A DNA stretch of 64,000 bases from Charina bottae (Eukaryota > Chordata > Lepidosauria > Squamata > Charinaidae), in assembly GCA_023362775.1 (NCBI GenBank), contig JALMGJ010000002.1, forward strand, positions 35,427,914-35,491,913. The letters are read 5' to 3'. Positions 1-10,619 of the stretch are shown here, in pieces. Made by a program: the position numbers and the translations under genes. Below the pieces are notes generated by a model. That model had not been told where the DNA came from and did no database searches. It was given only the letters and a program-made list of their open reading frames with translations. Positions within the stretch are counted from its first letter, which is position 1; each line of letters starts with the position of its first letter.

Positions 1-2463
1 GGCCCCTTTTCTCCTAGTCTTGGGGGAGCAAGGTACATTTTGACCTTCACAGATGATTTTTCCAGGTACACATTCATTTATTTGCTGAAACACAAAGATG
101 AGGTCTTTGATAAATTTAAGGCTTTTGTGGCTTGGGCGAATGGAAAATTCCCAAGGCCAGTGTCTGCTTTGCAATCAGATCGCGGTGGCGAGTATCTATC
201 CTCAAAGTTTAAAAGCTTTTTGTTAGAAAAAGGGATAGAACACATTTTAGCTAACCCTTACACTCCAGAACAGAATTCTGTTGCAGAGAGAAAAGGCAGA
301 ACATTGCAGGAAGCAATGATGTGTTTGCTGAAGGATGCTAGTTTGCCTTTTAGGTATTGGGGAGAAGCTGTTACTACAGCGTGTTATGTGCAGAACAGGC
401 TGTTTAGCAGTGCAATTCAGGATGTCCCTTTTCATTTGTTCTATGGTGTCAAGCCTAAAGTAAGCCACCTCAGAGTGTTTGGAAGCACAGCTTGGGTGCA
501 CATTCCCAAACAGCTGAGGCGCAAGGGGGCTTCCAGAACAAAGAAAGCAATCTTTGTAGGGTATGAACAAAGTCAGAGGAGCTACAGGTTCATACTGGAT
601 AATCAACTGATAATTAGTAAAAGTGCTTCTTTTGCTGAGCAGAATTGGGACAAAATAAACTCTAGTTCTTCAGTTGATTTATCCATGGGGGAGCAGCAAA
701 GTCTTGCTGATGGTGATTTGCAGGAATCACCCAGTGAAGTCAATGATCAGGAAGCTGACTTGTCTGGAAAGTCAGAGGTTTCTGAGGACAATGGTGGGAA
801 ACAGAGTGTAAGTCCTGTCCTACCTCACAGGTCTGAAAGGATTAATAAGGGAGTTCCACCTGATCGTTATCAAGTAGATGTTGTGAAGGCTTTTCACATT
901 CACACAGAGCCTGAGTCTCTGGAAGAAATTAAAGAAATGCCAGCTGAAATAGCTAAGTGTTGGCATGAAGCCATGCAGCAAGAGTTGGATTCCTTAAAGG
1001 AAAATAAAACTTGGAAATTGGTGAGTTTGCCTCCCAATCAGAAAGTTTTAGCTTGTAGGTGGGTGTTCAAACTGAAAAAAGATTCTGATGGCAAAATTCA
1101 GAAGTACAAAGCAAGGTTGGTAGCAAAAGGTTTTGCTCAAAGAAAAAATGTGGACTATGACAAAACTTTTGCTCCAGTGACAAAAGCTGAATCTATCAGG
1201 TTGCTTTTAAAGGTTGCTGCCATGAAGAAACTGTCTGTTTATCACTATGATATTCAAACTGCTTTTCTGTATGGTGACTTGGAGGAAAAATTGTTTATGC
1301 AACAACCTCCTGGTTATGAAAAAGAAAATCATCTTGTGTGTGAATTGCAGAAATCCATCTATGGATTGAAGCAGGCCGCGCGCTGTTGGAATATTAAAAT
1401 GGATAATATTTTGCAAAAATTTGGGTTTCAGAAGGGAATTGCTGATCCTTGTGTGTATGTAAAAAATGATAAGCAGGGTGTAATGTACTTGTGCTTGTAT
1501 GTGGATGATTTGTTGCTGCTCACTTCATCTGATGAACAGAAGCATTCCTTTGAGGTTTGTATGAAAAACAATTTCACATTGAAATGTCTTGGAGCAGTCA
1601 ACAATTACTTAGGATTAGAAATTCAGAGGGAAAAAGATGGCAGTTTTCTCATAAGCCAGAGCAGTAAAATTAAGAAACTGCTAGAGGATTTTAAAATGCA
1701 AGACTGCAAGTCTGTCTCCTCCCCCATGCTTCCCGAGTTTCTAAAAGAGGAGGGGGAGAAGGGGGATGGTGAGTCATCTGAAGGAGATAAGTTCAGGTCA
1801 GCCATTGGCAGTCTTCTTTACATTGCAAATAACAGCCGTCCGGACATTTCTAACAGTGTGTCCATTTTGAGCAGGTTTGTGGAAAATCCCACATCTGCTG
1901 CAAAGTCTCGTTTAAAAAGGCTGTTTCGTTATTTGCAAGGCACCAAAGATTTTTGCTTAAGGTTGTCTGCTACAGACACAGAAGAAAAGTTAGAATGCTG
2001 GTGTGATTCAGATTGGGCTGGAGATCTCAGTGATAGAAAGTCTACTTCTGGAAGTGTAATTCAATTTGCAAATTCCACTATTGCATGGTTTTCCAGAAAG
2101 CAGACTGTAGTAGCCATCAGCACAGCTGAAGCCGAATTCTATGCTTTAGCACAATTGTGCAATGAAGTAATTTGGTTTACACAATTGTTGCAAGACATTG
2201 GAGTCATTTTAAGCCAGCCTGTAACAATTCATGAAGACAACCAAGCCTGTATCCATTTGGCTTTATCTGAAAGTTCCAGAAATCACACAAAGCACATTGA
2301 TGTGCGTTTTCATCTTGTTAAAGATTTTCTAGCCAAGAAAAAGGTTATTTTGAAATACTGTGATACTAAATTAATGTTGGCTGATATCTTAACCAAGCCT
2401 CTAGTTGCCAGTAGGCACTGTGAGTTAATTACCAAGCTGGGTTTGTTTCCATATTCTTTCTAG
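1..2463 (+). CDS. Ty1/copia retrotransposon Pol, 3' part (integrase-RT-RNase H), open at left edge
   Basis: The reading frame is open from base 1 to the stop at 2461-2463, so the 5' part (gag, protease, integrase start) lies outside the window. Domain order is integrase, then reverse transcriptase, then RNase H, which is the Ty1/copia order. The integrase core shows D in TFTDDFSRY, D in LQSDRGGEY and E in NSVAERKGR. The RT shows the copia-typical stretch CRWVFKLKKDSDG, the motif YDIQTAFLYGDL and the catalytic YVDD at 1498-1509. RNase H shows CDSDWAGD, STAEAEFYAL and the end motif LADILTKPL. No internal stop or frameshift is seen over about 820 codons, which suggests a fairly recent insertion. 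The PPT and a 3' LTR follow at once. Confidence in the family is high; whether the whole element is intact cannot be judged. Confidence 0.93.
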   Translation, partial: GPFSPSLGGARYILTFTDDFSRYTFIYLLKHKDEVFDKFKAFVAWANGKFPRPVSALQSDRGGEYLSSKFKSFLLEKGIEHILANPYTPEQNSVAERKGRTLQEAMMCLLKDASLPFRYWGEAVTTACYVQNRLFSSAIQDVPFHLFYGVKPKVSHLRVFGSTAWVHIPKQLRRKGASRTKKAIFVGYEQSQRSYRFILDNQLIISKSASFAEQNWDKINSSSSVDLSMGEQQSLADGDLQESPSEVNDQEADLSGKSEVSEDNGGKQSVSPVLPHRSERINKGVPPDRYQVDVVKAFHIHTEPESLEEIKEMPAEIAKCWHEAMQQELDSLKENKTWKLVSLPPNQKVLACRWVFKLKKDSDGKIQKYKARLVAKGFAQRKNVDYDKTFAPVTKAESIRLLLKVAAMKKLSVYHYDIQTAFLYGDLEEKLFMQQPPGYEKENHLVCELQKSIYGLKQAARCWNIKMDNILQKFGFQKGIADPCVYVKNDKQGVMYLCLYVDDLLLLTSSDEQKHSFEVCMKNNFTLKCLGAVNNYLGLEIQREKDGSFLISQSSKIKKLLEDFKMQDCKSVSSPMLPEFLKEEGEKGDGESSEGDKFRSAIGSLLYIANNSRPDISNSVSILSRFVENPTSAAKSRLKRLFRYLQGTKDFCLRLSATDTEEKLECWCDSDWAGDLSDRKSTSGSVIQFANSTIAWFSRKQTVVAISTAEAEFYALAQLCNEVIWFTQLLQDIGVILSQPVTIHEDNQACIHLALSESSRNHTKHIDVRFHLVKDFLAKKKVILKYCDTKLMLADILTKPLVASRHCELITKLGLFPYSF

Positions 2464-2480
2464 TCATAAAAAAAGGGGAG

Positions 2481-2940
2481 TGTTGTATATATTTTTTATG
2501 TCTGTAGAATATGTGGCTGAGTTTTTAAAAAGCCAGGCCTCAAAACTTTTTTCCTGTTTGGGCTCAGAGAGCACACGTTCACCCCCACTCAGGAATGTTC
2601 ATTTGCCTTCAGGTGCCGGCCAGTCTGAGAGTTCTGACCAATCAGAATTAGCTGTTAGAGCTTTGCCCATATTGGGAATCTGTTGCCTAGGTGTTTTGGT
2701 CACATGCTGGATCCTGTCCACTCAGATGCTGATCAAGTTAAGGTTTAAAATGTAAATGCCTTTTGTCCTCTGCTAACTGCTCTGCTCTATCTAAATGTAA
2801 ATAGCTATGTTAATCAACCATGCCATGCTTTGGCTAAAGAAGAAGATTCAAGGTTTGTTCCTATGTTTTCTGTTTTAAATAAAACAACGTTTTTTTTTAC
2901 TACAAACTTATCTCTTGTTTTTTCCATAACTCTGATCACA
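2481..2940 (+). repeat. 3' LTR of the copia element
   Basis: A purine-rich tract (aaaaaaaggggag) ending at 2480 follows the Pol stop by 17 bases and looks like the polypurine tract. The LTR then starts with TGTTG and ends with ...TCACA, giving the usual TG...CA ends and a length near 460 bp. An AATAAA polyadenylation signal lies at 2877-2882. The start is well fixed by the PPT. The end was chosen by the CA dinucleotide and is less certain. The 5' LTR is outside the window, so the target-site duplication cannot be tested. Confidence 0.75.
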
Positions 2941-3720
2941 GATTTTATAAAAATACAAAATGGAGTACAATATGAGGGCCTAGAATCATGCACTCTTGCC
3001 AGCATGCAAAGGAAGGCAAGACTGGCATTTGTGTCAGTGGCAAAAGTATTGGATTTATCTGTTTTCTGAGAGCATTTTTTTCTAAAAAAGAGTTATAATT
3101 AAAAGTGGGAAGATAGCATAATATGTAAAGATTGAGGAACTTGGTTATGCACATACTGTACATAAGGGTATTTATAAAACTCACTTTCGTCTGAATTTAT
3201 TCTTTAGTGGGGGAGGGTGATTCAAATTATTGATCTTGCTTCAACAATCCAACAGCTTTAATTTCTTTGGAAATAAGATATTAACAACATTCATCTTGGG
3301 TCCTCTATGAATATCAATAAAAAAAATTTGACACGCACTTTAATACATACATACACACAAAGTATGTAACATACTGCCACGCCCCCTATCATTGCCAAGA
3401 AGTTCTTGCCTTTCCTTGTCTTGCTGCTGTCAAGCCAAATCCAGACCCTTGCTAATCTGCCTTCCTGCAGACCTGTCTAGTCAAGTCCAAACTCCAGTGT
3501 GCCTTAGTTAGACCTTGCCCTGCTGCCAATTGGTCCTATATTTCCACTCTCAACCTATTGCCAAAGGGAACCTTGACCCAGACCTTGTGGGTGATCGCAA
3601 GTCCTCTCCTTTCAATGGAAAAAGGGAAGTAATACATTGCTGTTTTAAACTTCATATTTTTAAGTCTTATTTTTATAGCTTAAAGTCTATAGCTTAAACT
3701 TCATATTTTTTATAGCTTGA
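2941..3720. other. No gene recognised
   Basis: AT-rich sequence with only short chance ORFs. I see no splice-flanked exon, RNA gene or clear repeat end here. Confidence 0.5.
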
Positions 3721-4540
3721 AGTCTACCCTTGCAATGCCAAAGACAAAGAGGCAAAACTGCAGTTGATAAGGGCTATGTTAGTTGTGAAACAAGATTGTG
3801 TCATGGAGTGTGAGAAGTTTTATGATAAGGTATTGAAAGACCGAAATTTGCTGCATAAGATTACTTCATCGGAGAAATATTCATGGTACGATTGTGGTGA
3901 AATACAGTCCCCCTCTACGTGTACCTAAATTTTTGTATGAGTTCTGTCACTGAAGAATAATTGTTAGCTCAATATGTTAATGTAATAAAACTTTTTCATT
4001 TTAATGAAAACAAAAATCTTTTTATATAAACAGTAATCTGTTTAAGCAGGGGTACCCAACCTTTTTGGCACGTGGGACCGGTTTTGTGGAAGACAATTTT
4101 TCCACGGACCGGGGGGGTGAGGTTTGCAGGCGGGAGCCAATTGCGCGGACTGGGGGGTGGGGTTTGCAGGTGGGAGCCAATTGCGCAGACCGGGGGGGCG
4201 GGGTTTGCAGGCGGGAGCCAATCGTGCTGACCAGGGGCGGGGTCTGCAGGCGGGAGCCAATCGTGCGGACCAGGGGGCAGGGTTTGCAGATGGGAGCCAA
4301 TCGTGCGGTCCAGGGGGCGGGGTCTGCAGGCGGGAGCCAATCGTGTGGACCAGGGGGCGGGGTTTGCAGATGGGAGCCAAATCGTGCAGGCCAGGGGGCG
4401 GGGTTTGCAGGCGGGAGCCAATTGCGCAGACCGGGTGCAGGGTTTGGAGACCGGCATGGCGGCATAAGACCCCCTCCTGTTTTGCCATCCCAATGTCCCG
4501 TTTTTGTCTGAAGGAAATATGGTCAGCCTACACATGTAAC
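3721..4540 (+). repeat. Dispersed repeat 3' end, interrupted by a hAT-like end with a GC-rich minisatellite
   Basis: The segments 3967-4048 and about 4470-4540 match 60316-60400 and 60487-60545 almost base for base, so this is a dispersed repeat present twice in the window. In this copy a different sequence starting CAGGGGTACCCAACC (hAT-like end) interrupts it at about 4049. That insert carries about eight copies of a roughly 41-bp GC-rich unit (core GGGTTTGCAGGCGGGAGCCA) from about 4110 to 4440. Upstream, 3721-3930 holds a short decayed coding-like stretch ending in SSEKYSWYD. The family is not identified. Confidence 0.6.
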
Positions 4541-5130
4541 ACCTTTGCTGTGGAAGCTGCATTGGGTGCCAGTTTGCTTCCAGGTCCAATTCAAGGTGTT
4601 GGTCATCACCTTTAAAGCCCTACATAGCATGGGGCCAGGATACCTGAGGGACCATCTCACCCCCATTACATCGACCCGCCCCACCCGGTCATGCAGAGAG
4701 GGCATGCTATGGACCCCGTTTGTTAAAGAATTCCATCTGGTGGGGTCCAGGAGGAGAGCCTTCTCTGCCATGGCCCTTGCCCTATGGAACATTCTTCCCC
4801 CAGAGGTGAGGCAGGCCCCTACTCTCCCGGCCTTCCGGAATAGGGTGAAGACCTGGCTCTGCCATCTCGCTTGGGGTGGGAGGAGGGGTAATCAATCCTT
4901 GGGGTGGTTAGCGCCTTGAAGACACCCCTGTGAATTATATGAATTTAAGAGCTTTTTAACATCCCCATCTTGGATTTTATTTTCATATTTGTATTTATAT
5001 TGTTATTTAAGAATAGTGTTTTTATTGTAGTTTAACCTGTATTTATTTTAGTTTTATTGTAAATCGCCCAGAGTAACTCTTTGAGGGAGATGGGCAGTGA
5101 CGAAATTTGAAATATAAATAAATAAATAAA
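4541..5130 (+). mobile_element. L2/CR1-type LINE, 3' end
   Basis: Translation gives the C-terminal RT/tail motifs shared by many copies in this window: [24 protein letters not shown], MGPGYLRD and [15 protein letters not shown]. The 3' UTR carries the family hallmark cgcccagagt...gggagatgggcagt and ends in an (AAAT)n tail. It is 5' truncated, as is usual for LINE copies. Confidence 0.85.
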
Positions 5131-5588
5131 TTTAAAAGAATGTTGAACTGAACACAGAGAGAAATTGGCAATGAGCATACATGCCAATCAGCCAATGCAA
5201 TAGATTTCTTCCTAACCTGAAGCCCTACAGATAAGTTAGACTTCAATGCCCATCTCCTCTTGCCAGCACAATCTAATGAAAATTATAAGTCCTCGTTTAT
5301 GAAATTTGCTTTGCAGTTGCCCTGAACTTTTATTTTGAGGAATGTCATTTATATATGGGCTGCTGCTTCACCATTATCCAAAACTGAGGTGTGTCAGTCC
5401 TCGGCCACCAATTCAATTGGCTGTTTCTCAAAGGCTTTATGAGAATAAATGCTTCCTTTCAACCCTGCCCATCTCAAAAGCTGCTTGAGAGAGTTGCAGC
5501 TTTGAGCTGGAAAGTTTTCTTTGGCTCTTTGCCATTTTCACGGGAACGTTTCTCACCCCCTCCTTGCTTGCTTGTGAAATTTATCGAG
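5131..5588. other. Upstream region of Ly6 gene A
   Basis: Unique-looking sequence before the first coding exon, expected to hold the promoter and 5' UTR of gene A. I cannot place a TATA box or start site with confidence. Confidence 0.35.
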
Positions 5589-5640
5589 ATGAACAAGTAT
5601 CTTCTCCTCGGTTTTTCTGTTCTGATCTTCTGCACAGTTG
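5589..5640 (+). CDS. Ly6 gene A exon 1 (signal peptide)
   Basis: ATG at 5589 opens a hydrophobic leader (MNKYLLLGFSVLIFCTV) and the exon ends in G|GTAAGT after 52 nt. Gene B exon 1 has the same length, phase and leader type, which supports the choice of start. Confidence 0.85.
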
Positions 5641-7466
5641 GTAAGTGCCAAGTTTTCCAAAAAAAGAGAAGAGGAATATTTTGCTAGAAAAGCTTGCCTG
5701 GTGTTTAGCTGGACATCTCAGAGAAAAGGACTCAACAACCTGTTGTCCACCAGCTGTTCTGGACCACAACTCCAAGATGATCCGATGTTATAGGAATTGT
5801 AGTCCAAAACAGCTGGAGGCAATCAGATGGCTTATTCTTGGATTAAGCAATTCAGTGTTAGATAAAAATAGATTCTAACACTTTCTTTTATCTGTACTTT
5901 ATCCATCCCTGCTGAATCAGTCTGACAATAATCTCAGGCTGTAACAGACTCAGATTTGCAAAACTGACCCCTATTTCTTCTGCACTGCAGTCTCCAAAAC
6001 ACTGTCTTCTCTGTAGGGTTCCTGTGCACCAATTTTGTTAGATAAATCCAATACAAAAGATCCTGACTGGGTGGAAAGGTAATACATGGACCAAATTAAT
6101 ATAGTTAACACTGGGGGGACTCCGTAGTATTTTATATTGAATCAGACGATTCGTGGAAGGGAAAGAAGTTTGATGTGCTGTTTCAGTGGTAAGCATAGAA
6201 TGTCCCGAGTTAAACTCAATTTCTGGTGACTATATAGATATGTCTTTCTAGGCAACAATGTGAAAGTGATTTGCCACTGTCCAGTCTAGTATATAGCCTG
6301 GGGGTTTTCTGATCTCCCATCCAAGAACTAAATAGGATCAATCCTGCTTGGGTACCTATATTTTTGTTTCACTTAATTTTTTATCTTAGAAAAGTTCTGG
6401 CATTAGATACCTTATTCACAGATCAAGTAGCCACATGATTTTCCTTTTCTATCTAAAAAGAGTGTGCTGTTTATTATTTATTTTTATTTTTATCCCACCT
6501 TTATTATTTTTATAAATAACTCAAGGCGGCGAACATACCTAATACTCCTTCCTCCTCCTATTTTCCCCACAACAACAACCCTGTGAGGTGAGTTGGGCTG
6601 AGAGAGCACAACTGTCCCAAGGTCACCCAGCTGGCTTTCATGCCTCAGGCGGGACTAGAACTCTCAGTCTCCTGGTTTCTAGGCTTAACCACTAGACCAA
6701 ACTGTGCATGTTTATTAGGCTATGCACATTATTTAGGAAAGCAATCAAAATCTGGTTATTTCATCAGACCATTGAGGGAGAGAGGAATTGTGTATGGGTA
6801 TATGACTATATGGGGTTTTATGGAGCCTTAGCATAAGCATTTTTTGCTATTGTTGTGGTTTTTAGTTGTTTTAATCCTGTTAACTCATGGTAGAAGTATA
6901 AGATGCTCAAAGTTGGTAAATGATTGGAGCAGCATATAAGCCTAGTAAAATGAATGAATGAATGAATGAATGAATGAATGAATGAATGAATGAATGAATG
7001 AATTGCAGAAGAGTTGAGCTATGCTTCTTTGCAGTGCAGGTTTATTGAGAAGTAATCTCACCACCTTTACAAGTCTGGCTTTCAGTCCCATGCGTATAAG
7101 ATCGCAACTTTAGTTTATCATTAGACTGCATAAACAAACATGCATGAAATTACTGAAACAAGGAATTAAATCCAGGTTAGACAAGCATGCTAGCCCTGTG
7201 GGTAGATACTGTATGTTCCCAAAATTCATGCTATGAAGGGGCTTGTTTCTTTCAAAATTTTTATTTCTTTGTTTATTTATTTATTTTATTTGTTTATTTA
7301 TTTATATTTCAAATTTCGTGACCACCCATCTCACTCGAGCATGACTCTGGGCAGTTAAAATGTCTGTCAGACTGGATATCGCCAGTTGCAAAAGACATGC
7401 AGTTGTTCATTTGACACTATCTAGCAACTAAAGGATGCTTTCTAGCATTACAGCAGATCTTTATCC

Positions 7467-7509
<43 letters not shown>

Positions 7510-7683
7510 GGAGAGGCACGTGTATTTCCGAAGAATGCACTGAAGTGCAGATCATTTTTTTTATTACCTACAGTTCACTACGGTATTTATGCTGAGCTCT
7601 GAGGAATTCATGTAACTAAACATGATACTGAAGACTAATGCTTTGTGGCATACCAGGTTACATGGTTGTTAATCATCAACATT

Positions 7684-7716
<33 letters not shown>

Positions 7717-8212
7717 CACTTAGAGGCAAAACAATGGACATTGGAGCTGGGCGGCAAATAAATTTGGACAATGGACATTGGAGTTGGGTAGCAAATTAGC
7801 CTAAATGTAATTAATTAAATAGAGCTTATGTGTTTACCCCATGCATTTCATCATTCTCCTTACCTCCTTTTTTAAAAAAACACAATTTTGACAGCAGTTT
7901 TTGGGTAGGTTTTAGGAACCACTCCCAAGTCTTTGAGGATCCATATTCAATTGTCCATTCCTTCATTCAGATATCCAGTTGAAAAAGAAGACAGAGTGTA
8001 TCTAGTACAGTGTTTCTCAATCTTGGCAAGTTGAAGATGTGTGGACTTCAACTCCAGAATTCCCTTAGGCTTTGTGCCTAAGGCAGGACTAGTACTCACG
8101 GTCTCCCAGTTTCACCACTACACCAACCTGGATGGATGGATGGATGGATGGATGGAGATAAAACTAAATCCAGAAAAGGACATAGAGTCATTAGGAGTTC
8201 AGATGGTGTACA

Positions 8213-8257
<45 letters not shown>

Positions 8258-10584
8258 CTTGATTAATTTATTATTAGATTAAATATTTATTATTAATATA
8301 TTATTAATAATAACAATAGGCTTGAGGCAATTGTATAATTATAAAAATAATAGGCTTGAGGCAATTGTATATATAGGTATAGGTATAAGATTCTTTTTCT
8401 GCTGGGTTGACGGATACACTTAGTCTGGCTCTTCTGCTGAGACCTGTCTGGCTTGGGTGAGCCTTCTGGTAGAATACACGGCTGCCAGCACAGCCCTCCA
8501 CCTCATCAAAGCATCACAAGCCCCTCCCCCATGACAAGGGGGTATCCATGGAGGGGGCTACTTAATTGGCTACTTGACTTCCTTACTGAGAGGTCTCTGT
8601 CCGTGCGAGTTGGATATAATACTTCTAGCTCTATCTCCCTAAGCATCGGCTCCCCACAGGGCTGTGTCTTGAGCCCATTGTTGTTCACCCTGATGACACA
8701 TGACTGTTGCGCCAAGTATACCACCAATTCCATTGTGAAATATGCGGACGATACAACTGTAGTGGGTCTTATCAGGGGTGAGGATGAGTGGGTTTATAGG
8801 GAGGAGGTAAAGGGTTTGGTGGAGTGGTGCAATAAAATAAAATGCAATAAAAACAGCTTGGTTTTAAATGTGGAAAAAACTAAGAAGATTATTATAGACT
8901 TCAGGAAGAACCGGTGCAGTCACAGTCCACTTTTTATCAATAACATAGCTGTGGAGTCAGTCAGTAGCATTAGATTCCTGGGGGTGCAGTTAACAAATAG
9001 TCTGTCCTGGTCCCTTAATACCACATTTTTGGTAAAGCGAGCACAGCAACGTTTGCACTTTTTGCGTCGGATGAAGAAAGTACATCTCCCATCTTCCATT
9101 CTCCTTACTTTCTACAGAGGCACTATAGAGAGTGTACTTACAAGCTGTATTTCCATCTGGTTTGGAGGCTGTAGGGCCTCAGATAGAAAGTCTGTGCAGA
9201 GAGTGGTAAGGGCAGCAGAAAAGATAATTGGGATATCTCTGCCCCTCATCCAAGATTTAGCTCATGCACGCTGTTTGTCCAGAGCTCAAAAGATCATCAG
9301 TGATGCCTCCCATCCTCATCATGGTTTGTTTTCTTTGTTCCCCTCTGGGAAGAGGTTCCGCTGTATCCGAGGTAGAACAGCCAGATTGGGAAACAGCTTT
9401 GTCCCCCAGGCTATTGGATTCTTGAATGCCAAATAGGTTCTTTTAGGTGAAATATGTTGGATATGTAAAGAATGTATATTTTATAGTAATTATGGACTTT
9501 TATTAGTATTTTAATGTTTGACTGAAATTGTGAGTTAAAGAATGTATATTTTTTAAGAATGTATATTTTATAAGAATGGGTATTTTATAGTAATTATGGT
9601 TTTTTATTATTATCATTAGTATTTTATTGCTTGAGTGAATTTGTGAGCCAACTGCAACGAAATTTCATTCTATTGTGCACTGTATAGTGTATAGTGGGAT
9701 GACAATAAAGTTATTATTCTATTCTATTCTATTCTATTCTATTCTATTCTATTCTATTCTATTCTATTCTATTCTATTCTAAAGAACTGGCGGCTGTGAT
9801 TTCACATTGTGTATCGCTCCTTTCCTGGAGCAAGAGGCCCTTCGAACAGTCACTCATGCCCTGGTCATCTCGCATATAGACTATTGTAATGCGCTCTACA
9901 TGGGGCTACCCTTGAAGAGCATCCGGAAGCTTCAGCTGGTTCAGAATGCAGCCGCGTGGGCGATTTTGGGTGCCTCAAGATCAGCACATATAACACCTTT
10001 GCTCCGTGAGCTGCATTGGGTCCCAGTTTGCTTCCGGATTCAATTCAAGGTGTTGGTTATCACCTTTAAAGCCCTACATGGCATGGGACCAGGTTACCTG
10101 AGGGACCGTCTCATCCCTGTTACATCAACCCATCCCACCCGGTCCTGCAGAGAGGGCGCGCTACGAGCCCCGTCTGTAAGAGAGTTCCATCTGACGGGGT
10201 CCAGGAGGCGTGCCTTCTCTGCAGTAGCCCCCACCCTCTGGAATATTCTTCCCCCTGAAATAAGATCAGCCCCCCCTCTCTCCTGGACTTTAGAAAAAAC
10301 CTAAAGACCTGGTTATGTCACCATGCTTGGGGAGGGCAGGGGAACAGCCAGTCTTGGAGTTGGCTGGTCTCTTAGATCTACCCTGACCAGCCTTACCAAC
10401 TGATGGGATAAGTAAGATCGACCATTCCTTGGATCGGACTGTATTAGATATTTTTATTGTGTATTATTGTTATTTATAGTTTTTTTTACTGATTTTAAAC
10501 TTTTGTTGTGAACCGCCCAGGGTCCCTCCTTGTGGGGGAGATGGGCGGGATATAAATATGACAAATAAATAAATAAATAAATAA

Positions 10585-10619
<35 letters not shown>

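Noticed and set aside
4100..4450. CRISPR-like regular repeats
   Set aside because: Units are contiguous with no unique spacers, in a eukaryotic context; a minisatellite.
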